Assembly: GCA_023374025.1 (NCBI GenBank)
Contig: SIJG01000019.1
Location: 1,314,810 to 1,378,809 of the forward strand
DNA length: 64,000 nucleotides
DNA from: Heterodera schachtii
Lineage: Eukaryota > Nematoda > Chromadorea > Rhabditida > Heteroderidae
Reading direction: 5' to 3'
Shown: one piece after another, positions 26,643 to 38,100 of the stretch
Layout of the letters: every line of letters begins with the position of its first letter
How positions within the stretch are numbered: position 1 is the stretch's first letter
The notes under the pieces: generated by a model
Databases searched by the model: none
Seen by the model: the letters and a program-made list of their open reading frames with translations, nothing else
What the model was told of the DNA's origin: nothing
Position numbers and translations under genes: made by a program

Positions 26643-27965
26643 AGACTTAATTTTTAGATTTTCATTATTCTTCTTTAAAATATTTTTTTTATTGATTTAA
26701 TGGTTTTTTTTTAATTTTTAGTTTTAAGTAAAAATTAAAATTTTAATATTCACCGAGCTATTTATTTTTCCTTACGCACTACAAGGAAATCACTTAATTG
26801 ACTAATGAATAAATATAAACTTTGATATCATTTTTACTGCGTTCGTGTATTATTAGGTTTATAATTAATGTTTCTTCAAAGGAAAAATTATTGTTCTCGC
26901 GTATATCTAATGACAAACAAAAAATATTTCAAATTAATTATAGTCAACGTTTTCTTTAAATTAAAATTCCATTATTTCCAGCAATTCAATTAGATCGTCA
27001 TTAGAACATTTAAAAAATTATTTCTTTTAAATTTTGTGTTATTCGTAATTTTTTTTATTTTTAAATCAATCAGATGAATTTATTTTATATTTAATTGGTT
27101 AAATAAATCATCAGCAATGTATTGTATATTTTTGATAAGAATGACTTATTTGCCGGTTGCACCTCCTTTAATTAAAGCTATTAGTTGGCGGTATTATCTT
27201 CTCATTTGTAAACGAAATTAACCCATTGATTTTATTTGTTAATTTTTATTATTCATAGAATTTCTTTTTTAAATTCAATACTTGACCTCTATTTATATAA
27301 TCCAATTATTGCATAATTATTCAATTAACAAAATTTTCATCTGATTATGTCAAAAATATCTCATTATAAAATATTTCAAAAATAATTTAAATAAATTCAC
27401 TTAAATGACCTTCAATTTTAATTTTCTTACATTACACAAAAAATTTGGATTTATTTATAAAGTTTGATATAATTAGGTGTCGTATTTTGATGATATTTTC
27501 TTAATAATGTAATAACAACCAAAAAATCATCCCAGTGAATTTTCTTACATTTTTTACCCTTGAACTTGATATTTTTGTGCCTGTTTTATATGCCTATTTG
27601 AAATTTTTCTTTTTTTTTATTCTGCAATTTCAAAAATTACATTTCTCTGAAAATTTATTATAAATATTATGACAAAATTTTATTCAAAAAGCAACATAAT
27701 TAAGCTATGTCAGTATCGAGATTAACAATTTTAAAAATCAAAAATTCTATTCAAGAAACTCAATAAATCTTTGAATGAGATCTTGTAAACTCTTCCATTT
27801 CAAAGGGATGTATTTTTTGCAAATCGTAATTTTGATTCTTTCGAATGTAATTTTCGAACTTTAAAAGTTTAATCATATTTTATTTCATTGCATATTACAT
27901 AAACTAATTTAGAATAATTATTATTTCTTAGATTATATTTTTTTTAATTTTATAAAAGTTCTTTA

Positions 27966-27970
27966 CTTTT
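27966..27970. repeat. 5-bp target-site duplication, left
   Basis: CTTTT directly before the 5' LTR equals CTTTT at 32118-32122 directly after the 3' LTR, as expected from gypsy-type integrase. Confidence 0.85.
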
Positions 27971-28208
27971 TGTTCGGGGCACTGCCGCCGATGATTTGAA
28001 TGTCAGTGACATAATGCCAATCCAATCGATTCCGCTTATTTCATGTTGTTCCCTCGCCCATAAATATGCTCCCTTTTCCCTCTCATAATGTCTTCCCTTC
28101 ATTCATTTTGTTTTATATATTTGTTCCCCAAATTGTTGTGACTTTTATTTTCCTTATCCAATAAATAAATATTTAATTGGACATTAAACAAAACCCTCGG
28201 ACCCAACA
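27971..28208 (+). repeat. 5' LTR
   Basis: Begins TGTTCGGGGCA, ends GGACCCAACA. A polyadenylation-type AATAAA lies at 28160-28165. Differs from the 3' LTR at three positions (one near 28033, two near 28157). Confidence 0.95.
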
Positions 28209-28209
28209 T

Positions 28210-28222
28210 TGGCGCAGTCAGC
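28210..28222 (+). promoter_or_regulatory. tRNA primer-binding site
   Basis: TGGCGCAGTCAGC starts two bases after the LTR end; the TGG matches the CCA end of a tRNA. Similar TGGCGCAGTC sites prime other gypsy elements. The tRNA species is not assigned. Confidence 0.75.
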
Positions 28223-28360
28223 TACCAAAAGCAAACGACATAAAGCGCATTTGTTATTCATTTATTACATCTCCAGGCGAGAGTAATATTTTGGATTTCG
28301 ACATTCTGCCGCCGGTCTTCAAGTGGACGCAAACAAATCGTCCACATTTCGACCGTCGAC

Positions 28361-28474
28361 TTTCAACGCGTCTAAAAACCAATAGTCCCCAGACGGGTGA
28401 GGTTCCGCCAGCACGGTTTTCAACACTTCAAAAAAACCAATAGACCCTAAAAGGGTGAGGTTCCGCTAGTGGAT
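28361..28474 (+). repeat. 57-bp tandem duplication in the leader of the LTR element
   Basis: 28361-28417 and 28418-28474 are imperfect copies, each with TTTCAAC at the start and GGGTGAGGTTCCGC near the end. The second copy contains stops (28441 and 28456) in the pol frame. The open frame from the LTR into this region (to 28443) is in phase with pol but shows no gag motif. Confidence 0.75.
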
Positions 28475-29502
28475 GGCCAAATCACAGCCACTGGGAGTGG
28501 AAGCACAAGTCAGCGAAGTGCCAAAAATGCTCCCAAAATGGACATTTGGAAGGCCAATGCGACAAAGTGCAGGAATGGAGACTGAGAAACAAATTGCCAA
28601 TTCCAAAAAGGAAAATTGGAAATTTACGAATTGGAACCGCCATGAAAGTGAACTCCGCTTCGCTTTTCAAAACCGACGTGGCGGTAGATGGCAAAAACAT
28701 CAAATTCGTACTCGACAGCGGGGCTGAAATAATTGTGATCGATGAACTATCACATGAAGTCATCGGCAACCCCCGACTCCGCAAATGCACCGAAAATGGA
28801 TGCATGTTCGATGGAACGCAAGTCAAATTCATCGGAAAGGGAGTCGCAAATTTCAAATTCCGCGATATTTGCATTAAAAGCAAATATTATGTGGCAAAAA
28901 GGGGATCGCTAAATTTGCTAAGTGTGCAAATGATGGACGCTTTTGGACTTCTGAACGAACTCAAGGCCAAAATTAATGCGCCAGTGAATTTGTGCAGAGT
29001 CGGAGACGAGACAAGAGGTTTTACAAAAGCTTCAAAATCATCACAAAATTCGACAGTCAAAGCGCAAATCGACCATCTCAAAGCGTCATTCCCCGACATT
29101 TTCAAAAATGAATTAGGCCGATGTTTGAAATTCAAGGCGCATCTGACTTTGAAAGCGGACGCCGCACCGGTCTACCGAAAGGCTCGCCCAGTCCCATACA
29201 ACACACAAGAAGCGATTGATGGAGAATTGGAGCGATGGGAGAAAATGGGTGTGATTGGGAAAGTCGAATACACCGAATGGGCAGCTCCGATTTTGGCGGT
29301 GAAAAAGGCCGACGGAAGCGCACGCCTATGTATAGACTACTCCACCGGTCTGAACAATGCCCTTCAGGACCACCAACATCCGCTGCCGCTACCTGAGGAT
29401 ATTTTCGCGACCTTAAATGGTGGAAAATATTTTTCGCAAATCGACCTCAGGGACGCCTATCTCCAAATCGAATTGGATGATGAATCGAGAAAAATATGCT
29501 AG
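28459..29502 (+). pseudogene. Gypsy gag-pol, part 1: nucleocapsid, protease, N-terminal half of RT; ends at premature TAG
   Basis: The frame opens at 28459 after a stop. Near 28519-28560 it reads CQKCSQNGHLEGQC, a CX2CX4HX4C zinc knuckle that binds RNA in the nucleocapsid. Protease follows with active-site LDSGAE near 28711. Reverse transcriptase begins near 29170 (APVYRKARPVPY, then AAPILAVKKADGSARLCIDY) and reaches the FSQIDLRDAYLQI motif. A TAG at 29500-29502 cuts it just before the THRG segment. The next codons continue in the same frame with normal RT sequence, so this is a point stop and not a frameshift. No ATG precedes the zinc knuckle in frame, so translation initiation is unexplained; in an intact element it would come from gag. 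Confidence 0.9.
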
Positions 29503-31272
29503 ATTTCAACACATCGTGGCAACTATGAAGTTAAAAGACTTCCTTTTGGCGTCAAATCAGCGCCAGCCATCTTCCAATCGGTAATGGACCAAATTTTGGC
29601 AGAATTTGAATTCGCCACCGCTTATTTGGATGATGTGATCATCGTAAGCAAAAGCGTCAAAGAGCACGCAGATCACTTGAAGAATGTTTTGGAAAAATTC
29701 CAACAGTGGGGATTCAGGATTAAAACCGAAAAGTGTTCGTTTTTCCGAGAAGAAATTAAGTACCTCGGACAAATTGTCGACAGAAACGGACGGAGACCGG
29801 ACCCGGAGAAAATCTCGGCAATTGGTGAAATGCCCGCACCCACTGATGTGCCATCGCTGCGTTCATACCTCGGGATGGTAAACCACTACCAGCAATTCGT
29901 CAAAAACATGCGTTTTGTACGAAAACCGTTAGACGATCTGCTGAAGCAGGACAGCGAATGGAAGTGGAGTGAAAAATGCCAACAGGCATTCGACAAAATT
30001 AAGGAAATTTTGTCATCTGATCTTCTGCTCACGCATTACGACCCAACAAAGGAAATTGTAGTTGCAGCAGATGCATCCGAACTCGGGATTGGAGCGGTAA
30101 TATCCCACAAATTTCCCGAAGGATCAACAAAGGCAATTGCTCACGCGTCATCAGCTTTAACACCGGCAGAGAAAAATTATTCTCAAATCGAGAAAGAAGG
30201 ATTGGCACTGATTTTCGCCGTACAAAAATTCCACAAAATGATTTATGGACGAAAATTCACGTTGCTAACCGACCATAAGCCACTTCTTGCCATCTTCGGA
30301 AGCAAAAAGGGAGTGCGCCAGTGCAGTGCCAACCGACTTCTCCGTTGGTCGCTGATTCTCCTCGCGTACGATTTCAGCATTGAGTACATCAACACCAATG
30401 ATTTTGGACAAGCCGACGTGCTTTCAAGACTGATAGCAAAGGGAAAAAGCGACGAAGACCGAGTGATTGCGTCTCTCCGATCAGATTCGGAAATTGACGA
30501 CATTCTGATCGGATCAATTGAAGCACTGCCAATAAAATTTAAGGAAATTGTTGCGGCTGCTGAAGCCGACAAAGCCATTCAAAAAGTCAAGAACTTTTTG
30601 ACGAATGGTTGGCCAAGGAACGTCGGAGACGAAAATGCCGAAATAAAGCTTTTTCATCGGATCAAAGATCAACTTTGCATCACAAGAAATTGCCTGATGT
30701 ACGCCGACCGAGTTGTGATCCCGGAAAAACTCCGCCGAAAAATTCTGAATTCATTCCACAAGGGACACCCGGGAATTAAAAGAATGAAGCAATTGGCGAG
30801 AAATTATGCCTATTGGCCAAATATGGACGTCGACATCCAACAGATGGTAGAAAACTGCCAATCGTGCCAAATGGAAGCAAAGGCACCAGTGAAAAGCAAT
30901 CTTCAACCGTGGCCAAAACCATCACTTCCATGGCAAAGAGTCCATGTCGACTACGCCGGACCATTTTTCGGCAAGGAATATTTAATCATCGTCGATGCCT
31001 TTTCGAAATACCCAGAGGTATTCGAAATGGCCACCAAATCGACAGCAGCAACAATCGAAAAACTTCGATATTTGTTCAGCCGACACGGCATCCCGGAAAT
31101 TTTGGTGTCTGACAATGGCACACAATTTACGAGCAACGAATTTGCCAAATTTATGGCCGTCAACGGTGTCAACCACCTGTTTTCAGCGCCGTATAACCCG
31201 ATGTCTAATGGTCAGGCCGAACGTTTCGTGGACACGTTCAAAAGAACGTTTCGAAAATTGAAAGGGGATTGA
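29503..31272 (+). pseudogene. Gypsy pol, part 2: RT catalytic core, RNase H, integrase; ends at premature TGA
   Basis: Same frame as part 1. RT continues with RLPFGVKSAPAIFQ and the catalytic box YLDD near 29620. RNase H follows with DASELGIGAV near 30070 and TDHKPL near 30270. Integrase has the HHCC zinc domain (HKGHPGIKRM ... CQSC, near 30760-30870) and the DDE core: D in HVDYAGPFF (near 30945), D in SDNGTQFT (near 31110), E in NGQAERF (near 31210). All catalytic residues are present. The frame ends at TGA 31270-31272, inside integrase; codons after it still fit the family (FLVSYRTTP). The first ATG is at 29584, but that start would give an RT lacking its fingers, so it is unlikely to be used. 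Confidence 0.92.
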
Positions 31273-31852
31273 GCCCTAAGCAAGGAAATCATCGAAACTT
31301 TCCTGGTAAGTTACCGGACTACGCCATGTGATTCGTTGCCGAACAGCAAACAACTGCTGAAATGTTTCTGGGGAGAAAACCCCGCACAACTTTGGATTTG
31401 TTGCGGCCGCCACCAGCACAACCGATCGAACGAGACGTTGAAATGGCGCGACGCTTCAATAAGCGATTTGGAACCAAATAAGGGAGTTTCCAATCGGAGA
31501 CAAGGTCTTTGCCCGCCACAGAATTTCCCAAAATTGGCAACAGGGTAAGATTTCAAAACGGACAGCGGTAATTTACGACGTCGCTTTCGCCGATGGAAAA
31601 TCAGGGCGTTATCACGCGAATCAGCTTCGTCCCCGGAACACGTCCGACTCCGATGAACAGCTCTCGGTGATGCTCGACGCATTCGACATCCCAAGACCGA
31701 TTGCTTTTGAGGAGCATAGGGAAATCCCAGTGGAAATGCCATTGGAGGACCCGCAGGGCGAACAGGAAAATTTGGGAGGTCAAATTGACCATGGACAGCA
31801 GCGACGGTACCCTCAGCGAGATCGCCGTCCACCTCAGCGCTTCTCACCGTAA
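31273..31852 (+). pseudogene. Gypsy integrase C-terminus and tail, broken by frameshifts
   Basis: Family-like sequence moves through three frames: frame of pol to about 31340 (SYRTTP), next frame 31351-31478 (MFLGRKPRTTLDLLRPPP, a typical C-terminal integrase segment), then a third frame from about 31484 (EFPIGDKVFARH, then a segment resembling the GPY/F-type tail) to TAA 31850-31852. The tail is rich in Gln/Arg/Pro. Each shift is a single net indel, either decay or sequencing error. Confidence 0.75.
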
Positions 31853-31868
31853 CTTCGGGACCGCGCTT

Positions 31869-31879
31869 AAGGGGGGAGG
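31869..31879 (+). promoter_or_regulatory. Polypurine tract
   Basis: AAGGGGGGAGG immediately precedes the TG of the 3' LTR; it primes plus-strand DNA synthesis in LTR elements. Confidence 0.9.
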
Positions 31880-32117
31880 TGTTCGGGGCACTGCCGCCGA
31901 TGATTTGAATGTCAGTGACATAATGCCAATCCAATCGATTCCCCTTATTTCATGTTGTTCCCTCGCCCATAAATATGCTCCCTTTTCCCTCTCATAATGT
32001 CTTCCCTTCATTCATTTTGTTTTATATATTTGTTCCCCAAATTGTTGTGACTTTTATTTTCCTTACTCAATAAATAAATATTTAATTGGACATTAAACAA
32101 AACCCTCGGACCCAACA
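31880..32117 (+). repeat. 3' LTR
   Basis: 238 bp, three mismatches to the 5' LTR. Polyadenylation-type AATAAA at 32069-32074. The flanking CTTTT at 32118-32122 completes the target duplication. Confidence 0.95.
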
Positions 32118-32122
32118 CTTTT

Positions 32123-35100
32123 TCATTTCATTACCACAACAATTAAGAAATGTGATTTATTTTATAACCAAATGAGTTTAATTATAATATATTATCACAA
32201 AGTATTATGGAATTTTTATGAGTGTTGAAAATTCCACAAACGTTACCGAGATGCGAACTTCTACTGACGTTTCTCTTCTAAGGCATTTTTCTTTCATTAA
32301 CGCAAGCAAAATGATTAATTTATATTATTTATTGTTTATTTTTAAATTTATTATTTAAATTAATTAATATGAAACATTTATTTTTAATTTTATACATTTG
32401 TTCGTAATCCGAAATAATTACTAATTTTTTTTAGGTTATAAATAAATTTTACATTTTATTAGGAAAGCATTAAATTTATAATTTTTTAAAAGCTTTTTTA
32501 TTTGGATAAACTAATAATCATATACGATTATGCAAAGCACTTAAGGCGGGTTTCGATATAATTTATAGCCTTAGTGTGAATTTATAGATATTTACAATGA
32601 AATGATTTAATTTAATAGTTTTTTTTTACTCCATTCTTTGCATACATATTGTAACGCAAAATAAGAAATTTTAATTCTATTAGGAAAATGTAAGTTTAAA
32701 ATTATTAAAGAGACAAGATTTTAAAATGCAAGAAATTGGACACTCACTACCACGAACGTGGTAATTGAATATGTTTTGAAAAATTTAAATAAATTCTTCA
32801 TAAAAAAAACATAAAATTAACCCAAATAGAAGGTAAAAAAAGTATTTAAATTTGATATCATGAATTTATAAAATCAAACAAATCTCGTTACAGAACATAT
32901 TTATTTGATTTAAATAAAAAACGGATAATTGGTCAGTTTAATGATAATAATAATAATATATATTCATATATTGTGATTAATCACTGGTCTTTTATACAAA
33001 TTCAAATACATAACGAGCCCAATATTATATTGGATATTGTATTATGTTTACAAAAGTTTTATTGTGAAGTAAAAAATTCTAATGATTCATTTGCAGTTTT
33101 TTAAGTTTTTTTCGGTTTTTAAAAATTTTAAATGTTAAAATTAATTCAAGTTTGTTAAATAGATATTAAAAATTCATTAGATATTTCAGAAAAGTGCATA
33201 CATAATTGTAAATTCGACCATGAATTTTTAGAAATATTCTAAATTATTTGTTCTTTATATTTTGTTTGAATAATTTAAATTAGGTCCACGACTAATTATA
33301 TGGATTAGGAAAAAGTTTAATTAAAATGACAAAATCACAATGAACCAAAAAAATTATATGATGAACAAAATATATAATTTGCTAAAATAAATATTTCATA
33401 ATATTAAAAATATTAATAAAAAATATAAAATAATTCCATAATAAAACGAATGTTGTTTTGCGAATGAAAAATAATTAATTTATTAAACAATATTTTATTT
33501 AATGCCTATTAAAAACAAATAGTTAAAATAAGAAATAAATAAATAATTTGTATAATTGAAGAAAATTACAAATATATTACTTACAATTTATGATCATACT
33601 TTATTATTTATTTATTCTTTAGATTTAATTTTGTTTTTTAATTCCAAGATATTTTTTTCATTTTATTTATTAAAATTATAAAAATATCAAAATAAATTTT
33701 ATAATCAGTCAAATGCGAAATTGGTAGATACACAAAACCATTAAACATGAATAAAATTGTTAAAATTAATAAATTGCACAAAAACAAAATTATTTAGAAA
33801 AATTGCAAAAATTCTTAAAAATAAATAATTACGATAATTATTTTAATTTAACATTAATAAACAAAATTTTTAGATAACGCGATTTTAAATCACTAAATAA
33901 TATTAAAAATTTTTAGAATAATTAAAATTTTTCCAATTTATTAGAAATTTTAATTTAAATAAATAAATATTTTCGTTAAATAAGAACTGAAAATCCACAT
34001 CTATAATTTTTAAAATTCGCCTTAAAACTTATCAAAATAAATATTAATTAATTAATATTTGAACAATGCAATACAAACCTAATTGGTTCACTAATGAATA
34101 CCCAAAAACTGACCCGATTAATTTATTTACCGTCTAAAAAATCTGTCAGGACTCAACCAACCCCCTTTTTGGTGGGACAAAAATAATGCACCAAAATGGG
34201 GCGTTAAAATGAAAATTATTTGAAAAATAAACACGTAAGTAAATAAAGAAATAATAAAATAAAACTCAAAATTATCCACTCGTCATTTTTACCATGATTA
34301 TAGATAAATTTAAAATCAATATATACTAAAAAAAATTTAATTCTATATTATATTGAAAGGAATTAGATAAAGGTTTAAAGTTTATGAAATAACATAAAAT
34401 TCATAAAGGAAAAAATTTAATTGAAATATTCTACGTATACTATAAAGGTAAAATAAAAAAACAAATTATAAAAATATCAAACTTCAATTGAAAACGAGAA
34501 AATAAATTAAAATGGAAATACCGAAAATCTTTAGTTCAAAATTATTTAATTCGAAGAATATTTATTAATGATTCAAATATAATGAGTAGTTATGGCCACA
34601 AATATGGTGGTAAACGCCGCAGCAACGCTTACCTTCACGGCTCGCGCCTACAGCGATGGTGAACAGTTGATAATTCTTCATTAAAAAATATGAAAGTAAT
34701 GATTCACATAATAAATTCACGGAATGTTAAATTTTTAAAATACGCGAACTTCAGAAAATAATAATAATTTGATAGATTTTACCATTTATTTCTTAATAGA
34801 ATAAGTGTGCTAGAAATTTTAATATAAAGGTAAACCATAATGAACATGAACTTATTCATATTTATTTGAACAAAAAAAGCTTCATAAACAAATAATGGAG
34901 GACAAAAAATTTAATAAATAATTAACAAAAATAATCTATTAAATTTTGAATCTGAAAAAATGTGAAAAGAAAATATTTAAGACACTAAAGTCCGCGAACG
35001 ACACAAAGTGGTTTACAGGAAAATTGAACGATTTAATTAAAAATCAATAATAAAACAAATCAAAAAATAAAAGTGACATTAATTCGTGAAAAATTAATTA

Positions 35101-38100
35101 TTAGAAATGAAAGGACATACGATGTGTTTTGTAATAATTTGTAAGAAAAAATTTAAAAATATTCTTAATTTAAACAAAAAAAATAATCTAAACAATTCTA
35201 TAAATGTTTCGGCGCTACTTAAAAGTATTTTATGTTATTTTTAAAAATAATGATTTTTAATTTAGTTTTATGTAATCAAATTTCTTTTCAAATTTTGCAT
35301 AATAATTTAATTCTACTTTGTTCCATTAAATTTTTATTTGATTTATAAGGGAACTTTTGTACACATTTGTGGTTTCGAACGCAATAAGACCTGAAAAATT
35401 CTATAAAAATCTTAAAGCATATGTATTCAAACTTCTCTTCTAAATTTCAATTTGGTCATCAAACGGTTAATTTTGTGAATTTTCTCGGTTTTCAGATAAG
35501 TTGGCACCTTCAAATAAAAAATGGAATTTGTAAACCAAATTGACTCAGAATGCCATTGTACGACTAGTAGATAATAAATTATTTTAAAAAATGAATTAAT
35601 GTGAATTTTAATCACTTTACTCAATAATTTATTTATACTCATCATCGTATCGATCCTCTTTTATAAAAAAAGAGACAAGCAATTAATTAAATCTTTACTA
35701 AAAAGGCTATATTTAACCAATTAATAAATTGAGATTAATATATTTTTTTCATTTTAAACAAATTAAATTATTATAAAAAAATATGTAACATAAAAATTTT
35801 ATACGAGAAAAAAAAAACTTTAAAAACTATTAAAAACAGTTTAAATAATAAATGTTGATTTATAACAAAATATAAAAAATATGTCATGTGTCATACATCA
35901 TCTGATTTTACTTTTATAACAACTTATTCCGTTTCAATTCTATTTTAATTAATTTTTAAACCAGTTCCGTCAATTTCACCAAGTTTTTTTTTGTAATATG
36001 CTTTGAGATAATTAATCAATCGCTTTATTTTTAATAGACAATAAAAGTCGTGTAGGATTTGAATTTCATTCAAATAGATAATCGGATATTATTTCCAAAT
36101 TATTGAATATATTGTGGCTTAATATTTATTTAAAATATCACAAGAATTAAAAATGGTGTGTTAATAAAAAGAATTAAATTTTTTAAATGACACATAAAAA
36201 TTCTAAGATAAAAACAGACTTTAATTTAGCTAATTTTCAATCCATGAATTTCTTACAAATTATTAATGTTATAATATAAAATTTTAATGAATTTAGTAAT
36301 GATTATTTTTTAATTTTTTAAATTCTAAAGTTTAAAATCAAATATAAATTCAATATATTGGACAACAAATTAACCCTATCTAAAATTAAATAAAAATTAA
36401 ATTTAAAATTTAACTATAACTATAACTAAATAGTTATAAAAACATAGAAATATAAAACAAAAATAAGAAAAATTTATTTAATAAACTCGTAAGTGACAAC
36501 TGGGAATGTTATGGAGGCATATTAACTTTAATTATATAATAATTAAAGTATTTAATTATAACACTGCACAATCAAATGAATTGAAATAAAAACAGTGACT
36601 GACGAATAAGGATAAAAATTATTCATTAGATTTAAAAAAACAATAATTTAATACTAAAATTAAAAAGAAATAAAATTTAATAAAATTATAGCATTAATTC
36701 AAGAACAAAACTATCAAATTTGAAAAAGCTGATGAAGTTTGATTTCACATTTGTTGTTGCACTAATAATTATCAAATAAAGAATGAAAATACAAAACCTA
36801 AAATCAAGTTCATTAAAATTTAGTAAATACCTAAAAGTTTATAATTAAAATATGCGAAAATAAAATTTTTACATAATTTTTAAGCAAACCAAACAAATTT
36901 TATCGATTATTCAACAGACAACCGAATGGATCTTGAAAACGCTCTCAACAAGATTAATGTTCGATAGATTTTTATCTTAAAAAACTACCATTTTCACAAA
37001 TATTTAAAATTAATTCGAAACATTTAATTTTATTTTTATCTTTTCTGCATAACTTCAGTTCACATTGCAAGAAATGTTAATAAAAAATAGCATACAAACC
37101 TAAATTTAAATCAAAATATTCATATAAAACCAAAAACTAATAAATATAATTGAGATACAAACAGCTCATCTGAATAATCAAATACAAGGATATTTAAAAT
37201 TGAATTATCGCATTATTATAAAATTAAATGGCTATCAATTAAGCAATATAATTCAAATAATTAATAATTTCAATTTAATTAATAAAATAAAACAAGAATT
37301 GTTTTACTTTTAATTTACAAAAAAATAAATAAATATAAATAAAACTATAATATAAATATTCAAAAAGAATAATTAAAAAATAAAAGTTTATTTTTTTCAA
37401 TGCTTGAAAAGACATAAAAATGCATCATGATATTTTTTTACTTTTCTTAAAGGCGTTCAAGATTAAAAATATAAAAAATAATAAAAAAAAATTTAAAAGC
37501 TGAAAATATAAAAAAAAAAAAAATTATTTTAAATATTCTCTGAAAATCTACTATAAGATATAAAAAAAGAAATTTCCACTTATATTATTGAATGTATTTT
37601 GAATTGTTATTTATTATAATTTGTATTTTACTAAAAAAAATTTTAAAGTCAATGTTAAAAAAAGAATTTCTTATAATTGAAATTTATTAAAAAAAATCAA
37701 CGATTTAACATGTTTTAGTTGTTTTTTAAAGGTTTCTTACCAGGAACACACTTAGAAATAAAGTTATGATGTAAAAATATGAAATAATTTGTCAAAAATT
37801 TATATAATTTTAATTGTAATAAAAAGCGCATAAAATATTTTTATGCATTTACAATAAAAATAATTCATATTTTTGGTCATCCTTTAAAAATAATAATTAA
37901 GAATATCTTGCAGTTAAAATTATGTTTCAAAAGAACATTATTTAATAAGATAATATTATTAAAAAGCTTGAAATAAGTCTAAAATAAAAATAATGAATAG
38001 TCATTATACTTGAAAAAATTTACAAAAAACAAAAATAATTTAAGAAATTATAACAATGAACATATTTACACATTCATAACCAAAAGTTTTAGGCATATTC

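Larger units (their letters stand above)
11880..27965. other. Long T-rich desert with scattered repeat fragments
   Basis: T-rich on the plus strand apart from the N gap. Individual repeats are listed separately. No exon set with a consistent frame was found; the open frames at 13704-13886 and 22107-22367 are low-complexity. Confidence 0.6.
27971..32117 (+). mobile_element. Ty3/gypsy LTR retrotransposon, recently inserted, capsid part of gag missing
   Basis: Two 238-bp LTRs with TG...CA ends, a 5-bp target duplication, a primer-binding site after the 5' LTR and a purine tract before the 3' LTR define the element. Internal order is nucleocapsid zinc knuckle, aspartic protease, reverse transcriptase, RNase H, integrase, which is the Ty3/gypsy (Metaviridae) order. 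It is far GC-richer than its surroundings. I count three mismatches between the LTRs, so insertion is recent. Only about 290 bp separates the 5' LTR from the zinc knuckle, too little for matrix/capsid, so most of gag is absent. Two stops and two frameshifts break pol. It is probably non-autonomous and could have been moved in trans. Confidence 0.95.

Noticed and set aside
31311..31934. 207-codon minus-strand frame
   Set aside because: It is the antisense shadow of the integrase C-terminus and LTR of the gypsy element.
34575..34682. Minus-strand frame starting MKNYQLFTIAVGASREG followed by GTAAGC
   Set aside because: A possible first exon, but no downstream exon with compatible phase was found; kept only as an islet.
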